DNA of 48,092 bases from Thiorhodococcus mannitoliphagus (lineage in GTDB: Bacteria > Pseudomonadota > Gammaproteobacteria > Chromatiales > Chromatiaceae): positions 1 through 48,092 of the forward strand of contig NZ_JAAIJR010000033.1 in NCBI RefSeq assembly GCF_010915725.1, read 5' to 3'. The position numbers and the translations under genes are program-made. Positions 1 to 8,241 of this stretch are shown here, piece by piece. Position 1 is the stretch's first letter, and each line of letters begins with the position of its first letter. The notes under the pieces are model-generated. The model worked only from the letters and a program-made list of their open reading frames with translations, did not search any database and was not told the origin of the DNA.

Positions 1-311
1 TACCCCGGTACCGAGCTGCGCCTCGTGTTTGAGGCGATCCAGTCGCATTGAATTTGGCGCCAAGTCAGGAGTTCTGCATTGTACCGTGGTACAGGTGAGA
101 AAGTGCGGGGCCTTGGGGTCGAGGATGCGGTCGCGGGCCATGGCTTGGGGCGGTTGGGGTTAGGGGCGGTGCCAGGGTCGGGGCTCAGAGGCAACTGGGC
201 GCGGAGCGCCCGCCCGTGCTCCCACGCCGGAGCGTGGGAGCCAGCGCGAAATCGCCTGGGCCGGTCGGACCTCGGGGCGCTATCAGCAAGGCTCTACCAG
301 CCAGTAAGGCT
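1..311. other. Non-coding stretch at left edge
   Basis: I see no credible gene here. The stretch holds a small interrupted palindrome (TGTACC-GT-GGTACA, 80-93) and a GC-rich hairpin at 218-241. Two direct copies of AAGGCTCTACCAGC lie at 288-301 and 306-319; the second overlaps the stop codon of the minus-strand phosphatase gene, so it looks like a short tandem duplication of that gene's 3' end. Confidence 0.6.
218..241. terminator. GC-rich hairpin downstream of the chemotaxis cluster
   Basis: A perfect 10-bp stem (GCTCCCACGC / GCGTGGGAGC) with a 4-nt loop lies about 70 bp beyond the stop codon of the last gene of the minus-strand cluster. There is no clear T-tract, so it could equally be a dispersed palindromic repeat: the same 'GTGGGAGC' arm recurs in the hairpin after mfd (18084-18152). 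Confidence 0.35.
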
Positions 312-2009
312 CTACCAGCAGTAGTGGGCCTCAATCATCCCCTTGCCGGCGTCGTAGCGCACCGAACGACAAAGCTGCTCCAGCGACCCGAGTACCTGTC
401 CTAGCGCTTCGCTGTCAGAGGGTGAAGCGGAATGACCCGAAGACCAAGAATCACCAACGCCGCGCCAATGTGCCTGGATGATGAAACAGCCTCCGGAAGG
501 CAGCGGCTCGAATCGGATGAGGATGTTGAGCGGATCAGGCGCGATAGCTCCAGCAGCCAGCGAGGGATCGCTTTGTAAGCCTCGCCCAGGGGCAACGTAG
601 CTCAGATAGAGCTGCCGCAGAATCTCCTCCAGCACCTGGCTCTGGGCCTCGAGGCCGTCGAGCAGACCGAGCGGACCCAGCACCGCCTTCAAGGGGAAGA
701 GGCGCTCGGCCTGCTCAGATCCGAGTTCGACCGACCAGCGCCAACCACCAGGTCGCGCCTGACCGATCTCCAGCTCGGTCGAATCCAGCAGAGCCGGCCC
801 GATGACAAGCTCGAGCAGGGCAACGTCGTCCTCCAGCGCACTGCCCTCGCGGTGACGCTCCCAAGCAGCGAGCAGGCTACCGAAGAGGCGCTCGCCATGC
901 GACCAGGCCTCAAGGTGTTGTCTCAACCTGCCGTCGCCAAAGGTCGCGCCCTTCGAATCGACCGCCTCGAGCACCCCGTCCGAGAGCAACAGCAGACCAT
1001 CATCGTCCTGAACACTCAAGGCACGCGGCGCATCGCTGGGGGGCAGCTCGGTCAAAACGCCCAGCGGCAAGGCATGGGAAGCAAGTTCCTTCAGCCCGTG
1101 GCGGGATCTCAGCCAGCCGCTCGGCATGCCGCCGTTCCACCAGGTGAGTCGCCGCCCGTTTCCTGCGATGCTCACCATGAAGGCCGCCATGAAACGGTCG
1201 GCGGGCAATGTGGCATAGAGCTTACGGTTGATCTCCTCGAGAACCTGGAGATCGTCCACACCCTTGATCGCCATGGCATGAAAGGCCTCCGCGACCGGCA
1301 GCGCACCGATGGTAGCCCCCAGCCCGTGCCCGGTGATATCGGCCATGAGGATGCGCAGCCCCCCATCAGGAAGGCTCTGCGTCAGCAACAGGTCGCCGTT
1401 GAAGGTCGTGGCCGAGCGCCGCATGGAGTTGATGGCCTGGGTCTCGACATTGCGGCTGTTGATGGCGCGACTGAAGACACGCTCCGCCAGACGCTGCTCC
1501 TCATGCTCGCGTTCGAGCAGTTCGTGGAGCGGCTCGCTGCTCGCGGACATCGCACGCTGCAGATCCCGGAACCGCTCGGTGATGATGACGCGCGCCTGCA
1601 GCAGCTTGAAGCTCAGGGGCTTGGTGAGGAAATCGTCGCCACCCGCCCGGATGCAACCCATGATGGAGGCTGCGTCGGCCAGGGCGGTGAGAAAGATGAT
1701 GGGCACGAACTCGGCCGCGGACATGGACTTGATGCGTCGACCGACTTCGATGCCGTCCATGCCAGGCAGCACGGCATCCAAGACCGCCAGATCCGGACGC
1801 CTGGCGGCGAATTGCTCAAGCGCTTCCACCCCATTGGTGGCAGTGACGACCGCGAAGCCCATGCGCTCGAGCATGCGCCGCAGCAGCCGCAGGTTGGCCA
1901 GATCGTCGTCCACGGCCAGCGCCTTGCCACGCCAGCCAGTTTCGGGCTCCGAGGAAGCAGTCGGATCAGCGTCGAGCGGCGGGCCGATGTGCATGGTTGA
2001 GAACTGCAT
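312..2009 (-). CDS. Receiver-PP2C (SpoIIE/RsbU) phosphatase with decayed kinase domain
   Basis: The 565-residue protein starts with a receiver domain (about 29-145) that keeps acidic residues D34-D36, phospho-acceptor D78, T108 and K130. A coiled linker (150-190) leads to a SpoIIE-type PP2C phosphatase (about 200-402) with metal-binding Asp at 206, 224, 344 and 394/395. Such proteins remove phosphate from STAS anti-sigma antagonists. The last 130 residues align with the HATPase (RsbW-like) domain of the upstream paralogue, but the N-box Asn is Ser470 and the DxGxG ATP-binding loop is gone, so kinase activity is unlikely. It is the last gene of the cluster, 92 bp after its paralogue. Met6 (1994) is an alternative start. 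Confidence 0.85.
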   Translation of the reverse strand: MQFSTMHIGPPLDADPTASSEPETGWRGKALAVDDDLANLRLLRRMLERMGFAVVTATNGVEALEQFAARRPDLAVLDAVLPGMDGIEVGRRIKSMSAAEFVPIIFLTALADAASIMGCIRAGGDDFLTKPLSFKLLQARVIITERFRDLQRAMSASSEPLHELLEREHEEQRLAERVFSRAINSRNVETQAINSMRRSATTFNGDLLLTQSLPDGGLRILMADITGHGLGATIGALPVAEAFHAMAIKGVDDLQVLEEINRKLYATLPADRFMAAFMVSIAGNGRRLTWWNGGMPSGWLRSRHGLKELASHALPLGVLTELPPSDAPRALSVQDDDGLLLLSDGVLEAVDSKGATFGDGRLRQHLEAWSHGERLFGSLLAAWERHREGSALEDDVALLELVIGPALLDSTELEIGQARPGGWRWSVELGSEQAERLFPLKAVLGPLGLLDGLEAQSQVLEEILRQLYLSYVAPGRGLQSDPSLAAGAIAPDPLNILIRFEPLPSGGCFIIQAHWRGVGDSWSSGHSASPSDSEALGQVLGSLEQLCRSVRYDAGKGMIEAHYCW

Positions 2010-2101
2010 CTGGACTCAGGCCCCAGGTCGAGGAGACTTGTTGACGGCATCTATTTGGACCTCGACGCGAGCACGGCAAGACGGTCGAGACCCGGGCCAA
2101 G

Positions 2102-3844
2102 TTACCACCGATAGGTGGCCTTGGCTTGTGAGCCATTTCCCTGAAACTCCAGTGATTCGCAGAGTTCCCGCACCAGAAGGATACCGCGCCCCCATGGACG
2201 TGCCGCATCGCGACAATGATCACGGACAGCTTCATGGGAGAAACCCTCGCCCGAGTCGCAGACCCGCACTCGCACACAGCCGCCCTCTCCGCTCGGCTCG
2301 AAACGAATCTCGACCAAGATCCAGCCACCGCTCACGTCCTCGATCCGTCGCGCGCGCTCACGATAGAAGGCATCGAATCCCGCGCTCGTGGCCTTGAGCG
2401 ATGAATCGAGCTTGAGCACCCCATGCTCCAGTGCATTGGAATAGAGTTCGGTGAAGATGATCTCGAGCGCGACCATCTGCTCGCGCACTGCGTTCACCAG
2501 CCCCAAGGGTGCAAGCAGTGATGCGAGCGTCGGCTGGGTCTTGAGCCGCTCACCCTCGAGCTTGATCGACAGGTCCCAGCCCGCTCGCGGCCCATGACTC
2601 GAGGCGATCAGGCGCTGCGCAAAGAGTGTCGGCTCCATCGGCAGGTCGACGATGGCAATGTCGTCCGCCTGTTCGGTCCCCAAGCTATGGGCGTCCAAGG
2701 CATCCAGCAGCGGCGGCAAAGGACTTGTGCCGGGGCGCCACGACTCCAGCACCTGAACAAAGCCAGCGTGCATAAACATCTCGCCTTGGGTGTTGTGCGC
2801 CTCGAGCAGTCCATCGGTCATCAGCAGCAGACGGTCACCCTGGCTCACGCGCACGCGCCGCGAGACTTCATCGCAGGATAGATCCGGCAAAATCCCAAGC
2901 GGCAGGGCATGGGGTGTCAGCTCCTGCAGCCCGTTAGCGGTCCTGAGCCAACCGCTCGGCATGCCGCCGTTCCACCAGCGCAGCTCAGTGCAACTCGCCG
3001 GCACGGTGATCAGAATCGCCGCCATGAAACGCTCTGCGGGCAGAAGCTGATACAGCTTGCGATTGAGCTCGGTCAGGAGGGAGATATCGCTCACCCCCTT
3101 GATGGTCATGGCGTGAAAGGCATCGGCGATGGGCAGCGCGGCGACCGCAGCCGCCAGCCCGTGCCCCGTGAAGTCACCAACCATGAGACGCAGGCCGCCG
3201 TCAGGAAGATGCTGGGTCAAGACAATGTCGCCGCTGAAGATGGCCGCTGAGCGCTGCATGAGTTCGAGACGATCCATGACAACATTGCGCGCTGTCACCG
3301 CGCGGTTGAGCACCCGCTCCGCCAGCTCTTGCTCGACCCGTTCATTCTCGAGCATGTCAGCGATGGTCTGCCTGCGCTCAATGACGCGATGCTGAAGCTC
3401 GCACACATGTTCCATGACCCTGATGCGGGCCGCGATCAGGCTAGGCTCGAGAGGCTTGAGCAGGAAGTCATCAGCGCCGGACTCGACGCTGCTCAGCAGC
3501 AGATCTTCGTCCTCCCTATGCGCGAGCAGCATGATGGGCAAGAACCGCCCGTCAGAGCGTCGCTTGAGTTCGCGCGTGGCCTCGAGCCCGTCCATTCCAG
3601 GCAAGTCCGCGGCAATGAAGAGGATGTCAGGGCGCTGCGACTCAAAGCCCGCGATCGCTTCCTCCGCGCTCCCCACATGGCGGCAAGAACACCCATGGTC
3701 GCTCAGCGCCGCGGCGATGAGTGCGGCCTGCGCGGGATCCGGCTCCACCACCAGGGCGGATCTCGGCTTGCGTCCGCGCCGCCCGACCGATGAGCCCGCG
3801 GAGCCGTCCGGCCACGCCATGGTCGGAGCTGCCGAAGCCTGCAT
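2102..3844 (-). CDS. Pseudo-receiver-PP2C phosphatase-HATPase switch protein
   Basis: A tandem paralogue of the downstream phosphatase (580 residues from the ATG; an in-frame TTG lies one codon before). The N-terminal receiver fold lacks its phospho-acceptor: Ala78 stands where Asp is expected, four residues before the conserved Pro. The acidic pair is reduced and only Lys130 remains, so it is probably a pseudo-receiver. The PP2C domain keeps Asp206, 224, 344 and 394/395. The C-terminal RsbW/SpoIIAB-like HATPase domain is intact, with N-box ELYSNALEHG (N470) and DSGEGF loop (D530). The protein could therefore both phosphorylate and dephosphorylate a STAS partner. The STAS gene lies only 8 bp upstream, which fits partner switching. 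Confidence 0.85.
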   Translation of the reverse strand: MQASAAPTMAWPDGSAGSSVGRRGRKPRSALVVEPDPAQAALIAAALSDHGCSCRHVGSAEEAIAGFESQRPDILFIAADLPGMDGLEATRELKRRSDGRFLPIMLLAHREDEDLLLSSVESGADDFLLKPLEPSLIAARIRVMEHVCELQHRVIERRQTIADMLENERVEQELAERVLNRAVTARNVVMDRLELMQRSAAIFSGDIVLTQHLPDGGLRLMVGDFTGHGLAAAVAALPIADAFHAMTIKGVSDISLLTELNRKLYQLLPAERFMAAILITVPASCTELRWWNGGMPSGWLRTANGLQELTPHALPLGILPDLSCDEVSRRVRVSQGDRLLLMTDGLLEAHNTQGEMFMHAGFVQVLESWRPGTSPLPPLLDALDAHSLGTEQADDIAIVDLPMEPTLFAQRLIASSHGPRAGWDLSIKLEGERLKTQPTLASLLAPLGLVNAVREQMVALEIIFTELYSNALEHGVLKLDSSLKATSAGFDAFYRERARRIEDVSGGWILVEIRFEPSGEGGCVRVRVCDSGEGFSHEAVRDHCRDAARPWGRGILLVRELCESLEFQGNGSQAKATYRW

Positions 3845-3852
3845 CAAAGCAC

Positions 3853-4158
3853 CTAGTCGACGGTGAAGAGCTTGTCGAAATTCGCGATCTTAAGGACGCG
3901 TGCGACGTCTTCGTTGGCCCCCCGAATGCGCACACGTTTGGGATCCGAGCCGACGAACTCGCGCAGCAACAGCAGCATGCCGAGTGCGGAGCTATCGAGG
4001 TAAGAGGCATCCGTCAGATCGACGACGAATTTGGTCGATTTGCCGGTGGCATCCTTGTAGGCATCGCGAAAGACCTTGTGCTGCGAAAAATCGAAACGGC
4101 CGTCGACCGAAATGATGACCTGCGACTTCTCCGCATCCGAGCGTGCGGTGACACCCAT
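3853..4158 (-). CDS. STAS-domain anti-sigma factor antagonist
   Basis: This single-domain STAS protein (101 residues) belongs to the SpoIIAA/RsbV family. The signature YLDSSALGML places the regulatory phospho-serine at Ser57. Family members bind an anti-sigma kinase or another effector when unphosphorylated and are released on phosphorylation. It lies just upstream of two phosphatase genes, one with an intact kinase domain, and downstream of cheB, so it is the likely switch substrate. A GAGGAG Shine-Dalgarno sits six bases before the ATG. The output target (sigma factor, diguanylate cyclase or chemotaxis protein) cannot be read from the sequence. Confidence 0.88.
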   Translation of the reverse strand: MGVTARSDAEKSQVIISVDGRFDFSQHKVFRDAYKDATGKSTKFVVDLTDASYLDSSALGMLLLLREFVGSDPKRVRIRGANEDVARVLKIANFDKLFTVD

Positions 4159-4197
4159 ATGTTGCTCCTCGTGTAGTTGACAATCGAATCCTAGCCC

Positions 4198-4313
4198 TAA
4201 GAGGCTGTCTGAAAAACCTCAAGGGGCGACTTTAGTCGCCCTTGGCACTGGCGGGAGGGCGAATGAATTCGCCCCTACAGCTCGGGCGATTACAATATTC
4301 AGACAGCCTCTAA
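4198..4313. mobile_element. IS5-like MITE between cheB and the STAS gene
   Basis: A non-coding element with perfect 13-bp terminal inverted repeats (GAGGCTGTCTGAA at 4201-4213; its complement at 4298-4310) is flanked by TAA on both sides, like a 3-bp target duplication. Inside are two small palindromes built on GGGCGA...TCGCCC. The size, inverted ends and TNA-type target suit a miniature element mobilised by an IS5-group transposase. Its right end forms part of the cheB stop codon. Confidence 0.65.
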
Positions 4314-5380
4314 GCCTTGGCACCCTTCAAGAGCGCCTCCGCAATCTTTGGCAGTGGCAGCACCTCGGACGCCGCGCCGCGCTTCACCGCCTCTCCGGGC
4401 ATCCCCCAAACGACGCTGGTCGCCTCGTCCTGCGCGACCGTATGGACACCGATCTCATGAAGCTCCCGCAAACCCTCGGCCCCGTCAGCGCCCATGCCCG
4501 TGAGCAGGGCCGCCGTCGCGTTGGTGCCCGCAGCCCTCACCACCGAGCGAAAGAGCACGTCGACGCTCGGCCGATGTCGATTCACATGCTCGCTCTGACT
4601 GAGCCGGCAGACGTACCTGGCACCGTCGCGTGCGAGCTGCAAGTGATAGTCCCCGGGCGCGACATAGGCATGCCCCGCCATGACGCGATCCCCATCCGCA
4701 GCCTCTTTTACCACCAGACCGGTCTGACGGTTCATCCGCTCGGCGAAGGCGGCACTAAAGCCCGGCGGGATGTGCTGAGCGATTACCACGCCCGGCGTAT
4801 CCGGGGGCAGCAGCATCAAGACCTCCTTGATGGCCTCCGTGCCTCCGGTCGAGGCACCGATGGCGATCACGCGATCGGTCGTGCGGAAGCTCTGAATCTT
4901 GCGCGGCGGTGGCGCCGTGCTGCCTTGGCCGCCGGGCGGACGGGCCGCCAGGGACGCCGGCGTCTTGACCCGGGCGGCAGCCGCCACGCGGATCTTGGCG
5001 ACCAGCTCGTCGGCATAGGCCTGAAGGCCATGAATGACATCCAACTCTGGCTTGCGGACGAAATCGACCGCGCCCAGTTCGAGCGCTTGCAGCGTCACTT
5101 CGGCGCCCTTTGCGGTGAGCGACGAGACCATGACGACGGGCATCGGCCGCAGCCGCATGAGATTGCGCAGGAAGGTGAGTCCGTCCATGCGCGGCATCTC
5201 GACGTCCAATGTCAGTACATCTGGATCCAACGCCTTGATCTTGTCACGGGCAACATAGGGATCCGGCGCCGCGCCCACGACCTCGATCCCTTTGGCCTGT
5301 CCCAGAATCTCGGTCAGGAGCTTCCGTACCAAGGCCGAGTCATCGACGATCAGGACACGAATTGGCTTGTTGAGTGACAT
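4310..5380 (-). CDS. cheB: CheB protein-glutamate methylesterase/deamidase
   Basis: A CheB of 356 residues from the preferred ATG; an in-frame GTG seven codons upstream overlaps the preceding gene. The receiver domain has phospho-acceptor D59 in LTLDVEMPRMDG. A flexible linker (about 135-168) is followed by the methylesterase domain with catalytic Ser177 (GASTGG), His203 and Asp299 (GMGADG). It removes methyl groups from receptors and opposes CheR in adaptation. The start codon lies 1 bp after the stop of the short receptor-like gene, so the two are translationally coupled. The TAG stop sits on the end of a MITE; removing the element and one TAA would restore the same stop, so the protein is unchanged. 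Confidence 0.95.
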   Translation of the reverse strand: MSLNKPIRVLIVDDSALVRKLLTEILGQAKGIEVVGAAPDPYVARDKIKALDPDVLTLDVEMPRMDGLTFLRNLMRLRPMPVVMVSSLTAKGAEVTLQALELGAVDFVRKPELDVIHGLQAYADELVAKIRVAAAARVKTPASLAARPPGGQGSTAPPPRKIQSFRTTDRVIAIGASTGGTEAIKEVLMLLPPDTPGVVIAQHIPPGFSAAFAERMNRQTGLVVKEAADGDRVMAGHAYVAPGDYHLQLARDGARYVCRLSQSEHVNRHRPSVDVLFRSVVRAAGTNATAALLTGMGADGAEGLRELHEIGVHTVAQDEATSVVWGMPGEAVKRGAASEVLPLPKIAEALLKGAKA

Positions 5381-5381
5381 G

Positions 5382-6593
5382 TCAGAAGAGTTCGATATCA
5401 CCTTCGTCCATCGACTGCTGGCTCACCGGTCGGTGGGCCGCCGCGATCAACTCGGTGCGCAGGGTCTCGAGTCGCTGCTTGGCCTGCTCGACATCCTCCG
5501 GCGAGCGCAGCTGACCGGAAGGAATGAGCTTGAGATCGGCCACGAACCTGTCCATGAAATCGATGCGCATCTGCGCCTGGGCCAGCACCTGACGGGCGAT
5601 GTCCTCGAACTGGAGCAGACGTACTGCAGCGCCAACATTGCCCTGAAATCGCTCAGCCACCACGGCCAACTCGGTCAGACCCTCGGATATCGTGGCGTCG
5701 AGCCGCTGGACCTGGGAGATCATCTCATCCATAGCCCCCTTGGCGTTGATGGTGGCGCTCATGTCCTGTGAGGCCATCTCGCCAACGATGTTGCGGGTAT
5801 CCTCGAACACCAGCTGCGCCTGCTCGACCTGCTCGCGAATCTGATCGTTGAATTCATCGGCGTCCTGAGACAGCTTGCGCACCTCTTGTGCAACCACGGC
5901 GAAGCCCCGCCCCGCCTCGCCGGCACGGGCCGCCTCGATCGCGGCGTTCAGGGCGAGCAGGTTGGTCTGACGCGCGATCCGCTTGGCGCCGTCGAGCTGA
6001 TCGAAGATACCATTCATCTGCCCGGAAAGGTCGTCGATCCGGTGCGCCACCTGGATACTATGCTTGCCCATATCGATGAGACGCTCGATATTCTCGTTCA
6101 GCAGATTGCCATTCGCCTCGAGAAAGGCGTTGATGTCGACGGATCCGCTCTGCTCCTCGTCCACCGTCGATGAGCGCTGGGTCACGAGCCGCAGGACCAA
6201 ATCCTGCTGTACCTTGGACTCGTCCGACAGCCCGGTGAAGCTGGCATGGAGATCCTGGCCCGCGTGGCCGACCAGATCCAACGCCTGCACCACGAGCTGA
6301 CGCAGTTCCTCCATCTGCGGCCCGATGAGCTGATCGGTCTCCACCACGAGATCCCAGAGCTCACGCTCAGTCTGTCCCGCTTGCTCCGACCGCGCCAGTC
6401 CAGGCTGCCCCTCGGTCTTGTCCGCATCGGCGGCCTGACCGCGACGCGGGAGCACCAGCCACGCCGGCCAAGCCAGAACCACGACCAGGACCCAGAGCCA
6501 GACCGGCAGGACGCCCGGAATCACGAGAGATAGCAGCCAGACCAGCAGGCTGAGCGTCAGCGGCGGCCAGTGCGCCATGATTTTGTACAACAT
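5382..6593 (-). CDS. Short membrane MCP-like protein with CheZ-like C-terminal motif
   Basis: A 403-residue receptor-like protein without a sensory domain. Two closely spaced membrane segments (about 12-28 and 30-48) precede a cytoplasmic signalling domain with the conserved hairpin tip (about 207-240, [20 protein letters not shown]). No HAMP domain is visible. After the coiled coil comes [11 protein letters not shown] (327-337), whose D331-xxx-Q335 spacing copies the catalytic DxxxQ of CheZ. The protein ends in EGDIELF, like a CheY-binding tail. The distance from that Gln to the C-terminus (68 residues) is close to that in E. coli CheZ. A strong AAGGAG site precedes the ATG. No sensory input or methylation pentapeptide is visible. 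The CheZ-like role is inference. Confidence 0.8.
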   Translation of the reverse strand: MLYKIMAHWPPLTLSLLVWLLSLVIPGVLPVWLWVLVVVLAWPAWLVLPRRGQAADADKTEGQPGLARSEQAGQTERELWDLVVETDQLIGPQMEELRQLVVQALDLVGHAGQDLHASFTGLSDESKVQQDLVLRLVTQRSSTVDEEQSGSVDINAFLEANGNLLNENIERLIDMGKHSIQVAHRIDDLSGQMNGIFDQLDGAKRIARQTNLLALNAAIEAARAGEAGRGFAVVAQEVRKLSQDADEFNDQIREQVEQAQLVFEDTRNIVGEMASQDMSATINAKGAMDEMISQVQRLDATISEGLTELAVVAERFQGNVGAAVRLLQFEDIARQVLAQAQMRIDFMDRFVADLKLIPSGQLRSPEDVEQAKQRLETLRTELIAAAHRPVSQQSMDEGDIELF

Positions 6594-6652
6594 CGCCTCT
6601 CCTTCCGAGCCTATTTAGAACCGAGAGCCCAGTCGCCCTCCGACGCGGCGCG

Positions 6653-7264
6653 TCAAGAGAACAGCTCCACGTCACCCTCAACCTTCGCGCCGCGCAGCGT
6701 CTCGCTATAGCTGCGCTCGCGCGCGATGATGGTGTCGTTGTGCATGCTGCGCAGCTTCTTCACCAGGACACGGCCAGTCGACGGAAAAAAATAGACCTTG
6801 CGCGGATGGTTCCCCAGCAGGTCCTTGGCGATGACGCTGATCCCCTCGGTGCTCAAGTACTCGCACACGAACTTGGCATTGCGCTCGCCGACCACGTGAT
6901 TCTTGAACCCAGGCAGCACATTGCCCCCGCCGAAGACCTTGGCTTCGAGGTTCGTGCGGCGCGCGCCCAGCTTGAGCAGCTGATTGATGAGGATCTCCAT
7001 CGCATAATCGCCGTAGCGCATAGAGCGCCCGAAGCGAGCATCATCGTCGCGCTTGTCGTCTGGAAGCATGAAATGGTTGATGCCGCCAATCCCGCTGACA
7101 CGATCCCGAATACAGGCGGCGACGCAGGAGCCCAGTACGGTGACCATCAGCATCTCACGCTTGGAGACATAATATTCCCCAGGCAGGATCTTGACCGCGT
7201 CCGTTTCGAAATGGCGATCGTAGTAGAGATTGGGTGCCAATACTTCTTCGAATGCGTGGTCCAT
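6653..7264 (-). CDS. cheD: CheD receptor glutamine deamidase
   Basis: CheD (203 residues) deamidates receptor glutamines to glutamates, and in some bacteria works with CheC-type phosphatases. The catalytic Cys47 lies in TVLGSCVAAC and His64 in GINHFMLPDD, both as in the family; the GGGNVL loop is also present. It sits between cheR (13 bp upstream) and the short MCP-like gene. Its C-terminus EGDVELFS closely resembles the EGDIELF end of that MCP-like protein, so both may dock to the same partner. Confidence 0.93.
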   Translation of the reverse strand: MDHAFEEVLAPNLYYDRHFETDAVKILPGEYYVSKREMLMVTVLGSCVAACIRDRVSGIGGINHFMLPDDKRDDDARFGRSMRYGDYAMEILINQLLKLGARRTNLEAKVFGGGNVLPGFKNHVVGERNAKFVCEYLSTEGISVIAKDLLGNHPRKVYFFPSTGRVLVKKLRSMHNDTIIARERSYSETLRGAKVEGDVELFS

Positions 7265-7277
7265 CGCGCTCTAGATC

Positions 7278-8123
7278 TCATTTAGCCGCAACGGGGGCGT
7301 AGACGGTCTTGCCGCGCAGCCTGAATAGATCGGCCGCATGGGTCAGGCTCTCCGAGTGCCCCACGAAGAGCAGACCCTCCTCACGCAGCAGCGGATGAAA
7401 GTGCGCCAACAGCTTGTACTGCGTCGGCTTATCGAAATAGATGAGCACGTTGCGGCAAAAGATGGCGTCGAAGCGACCACGCATCGGCCAATCCCCGTCG
7501 AGCAGGTTCAGTGGATGGAAGCTCACCAGCGCCCGCAACTCGGGCCGCACCCGCACCATGCCGGCCTTGTCTCCCTTGCCGCGCTGAAAGAAGCGCTTAC
7601 GCACCTCCTGGGGAAGCTTCTCGATCCGCTCGATCGGATAGATGCCCTTGTGGGCCTGCGTGAGCACATTGGTATCCAGATCCGTCGCCAGGATCTTGAC
7701 CGGCGGCGTCCAGGTCCCGAAGGCGTCGACCGCAGTCATGGCCATGGAATAGGGCTCCTCACCCGTGGAGCAGGCGGACGACCACAGGGTGACGGGGTTT
7801 TGCCCCTTGCCTTTCGCCTCGAGCAAGCGCTCGGCCAGGACCGGAAAGTGATGCTCTTCACGAAAGAAGGAGGTCAGATTGGTGGTCAGCGAATTGGTGA
7901 AGTGCTGCCACTCCTCCGGGTTCTCATCGAGAAAGCTCAGATACCCCTGGAAGGTGTTCAGTCCGGTGGCCCGTAAACGGCGCGCGATCCGGCTGTAGAC
8001 CATGTCCACTTTGCCATCACTGAGCGAGATGCCGGCATGCTCGTAGATGAGCGCCCGGATCTGCTTGAAATCCGCAGGGGTGAAGTGGAACTCGCGCTCG
8101 CGTGTAGCTGATTCAGACGACAA
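7278..8123 (-). CDS. cheR: CheR chemoreceptor methyltransferase
   Basis: A 281-residue SAM-dependent methyltransferase that methylates receptor glutamates. It has the N-terminal helical domain (about 12-85), the TSFFRE segment, the SAM-binding loop SSACSTGEEPYS, the acidic ATDLD motif and the CRNVLIYF motif. The length is normal. The upstream receptor ends in WEEF, a CheR/CheB-tethering pentapeptide type, so this CheR probably docks there. The 118-bp gap to the upstream mcp is the longest inside the che genes proper. Confidence 0.95.
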   Translation of the reverse strand: MSSESATREREFHFTPADFKQIRALIYEHAGISLSDGKVDMVYSRIARRLRATGLNTFQGYLSFLDENPEEWQHFTNSLTTNLTSFFREEHHFPVLAERLLEAKGKGQNPVTLWSSACSTGEEPYSMAMTAVDAFGTWTPPVKILATDLDTNVLTQAHKGIYPIERIEKLPQEVRKRFFQRGKGDKAGMVRVRPELRALVSFHPLNLLDGDWPMRGRFDAIFCRNVLIYFDKPTQYKLLAHFHPLLREEGLLFVGHSESLTHAADLFRLRGKTVYAPVAAK

Positions 8124-8241
8124 ATAACACCTTCCTATCGTTGCGGTCGATCCCTTCGCGAGTAAGCATGCCTTCGCGACGAACCCGTTCGGGCCTGGTT
8201 GGGTCAGGCACCATTGCCATCGACGCCCCTGCCCGGGAACG

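Noticed and set aside
79-404. Short plus-strand frames at the left edge
   Set aside because: Low-complexity products overlapping repeats and the phosphatase 3' end; no ribosome binding site.
852-2000. Plus-strand open frame of 382 codons opposite the receiver phosphatase
   Set aside because: It lies opposite a gene with clear domains and encodes Arg/Gln/Gly-rich sequence without motifs.
1309-2397. Plus-strand open frame spanning the gap between the two phosphatase genes
   Set aside because: Ser/Arg-rich antisense product with no conserved feature; both flanking genes are well supported.
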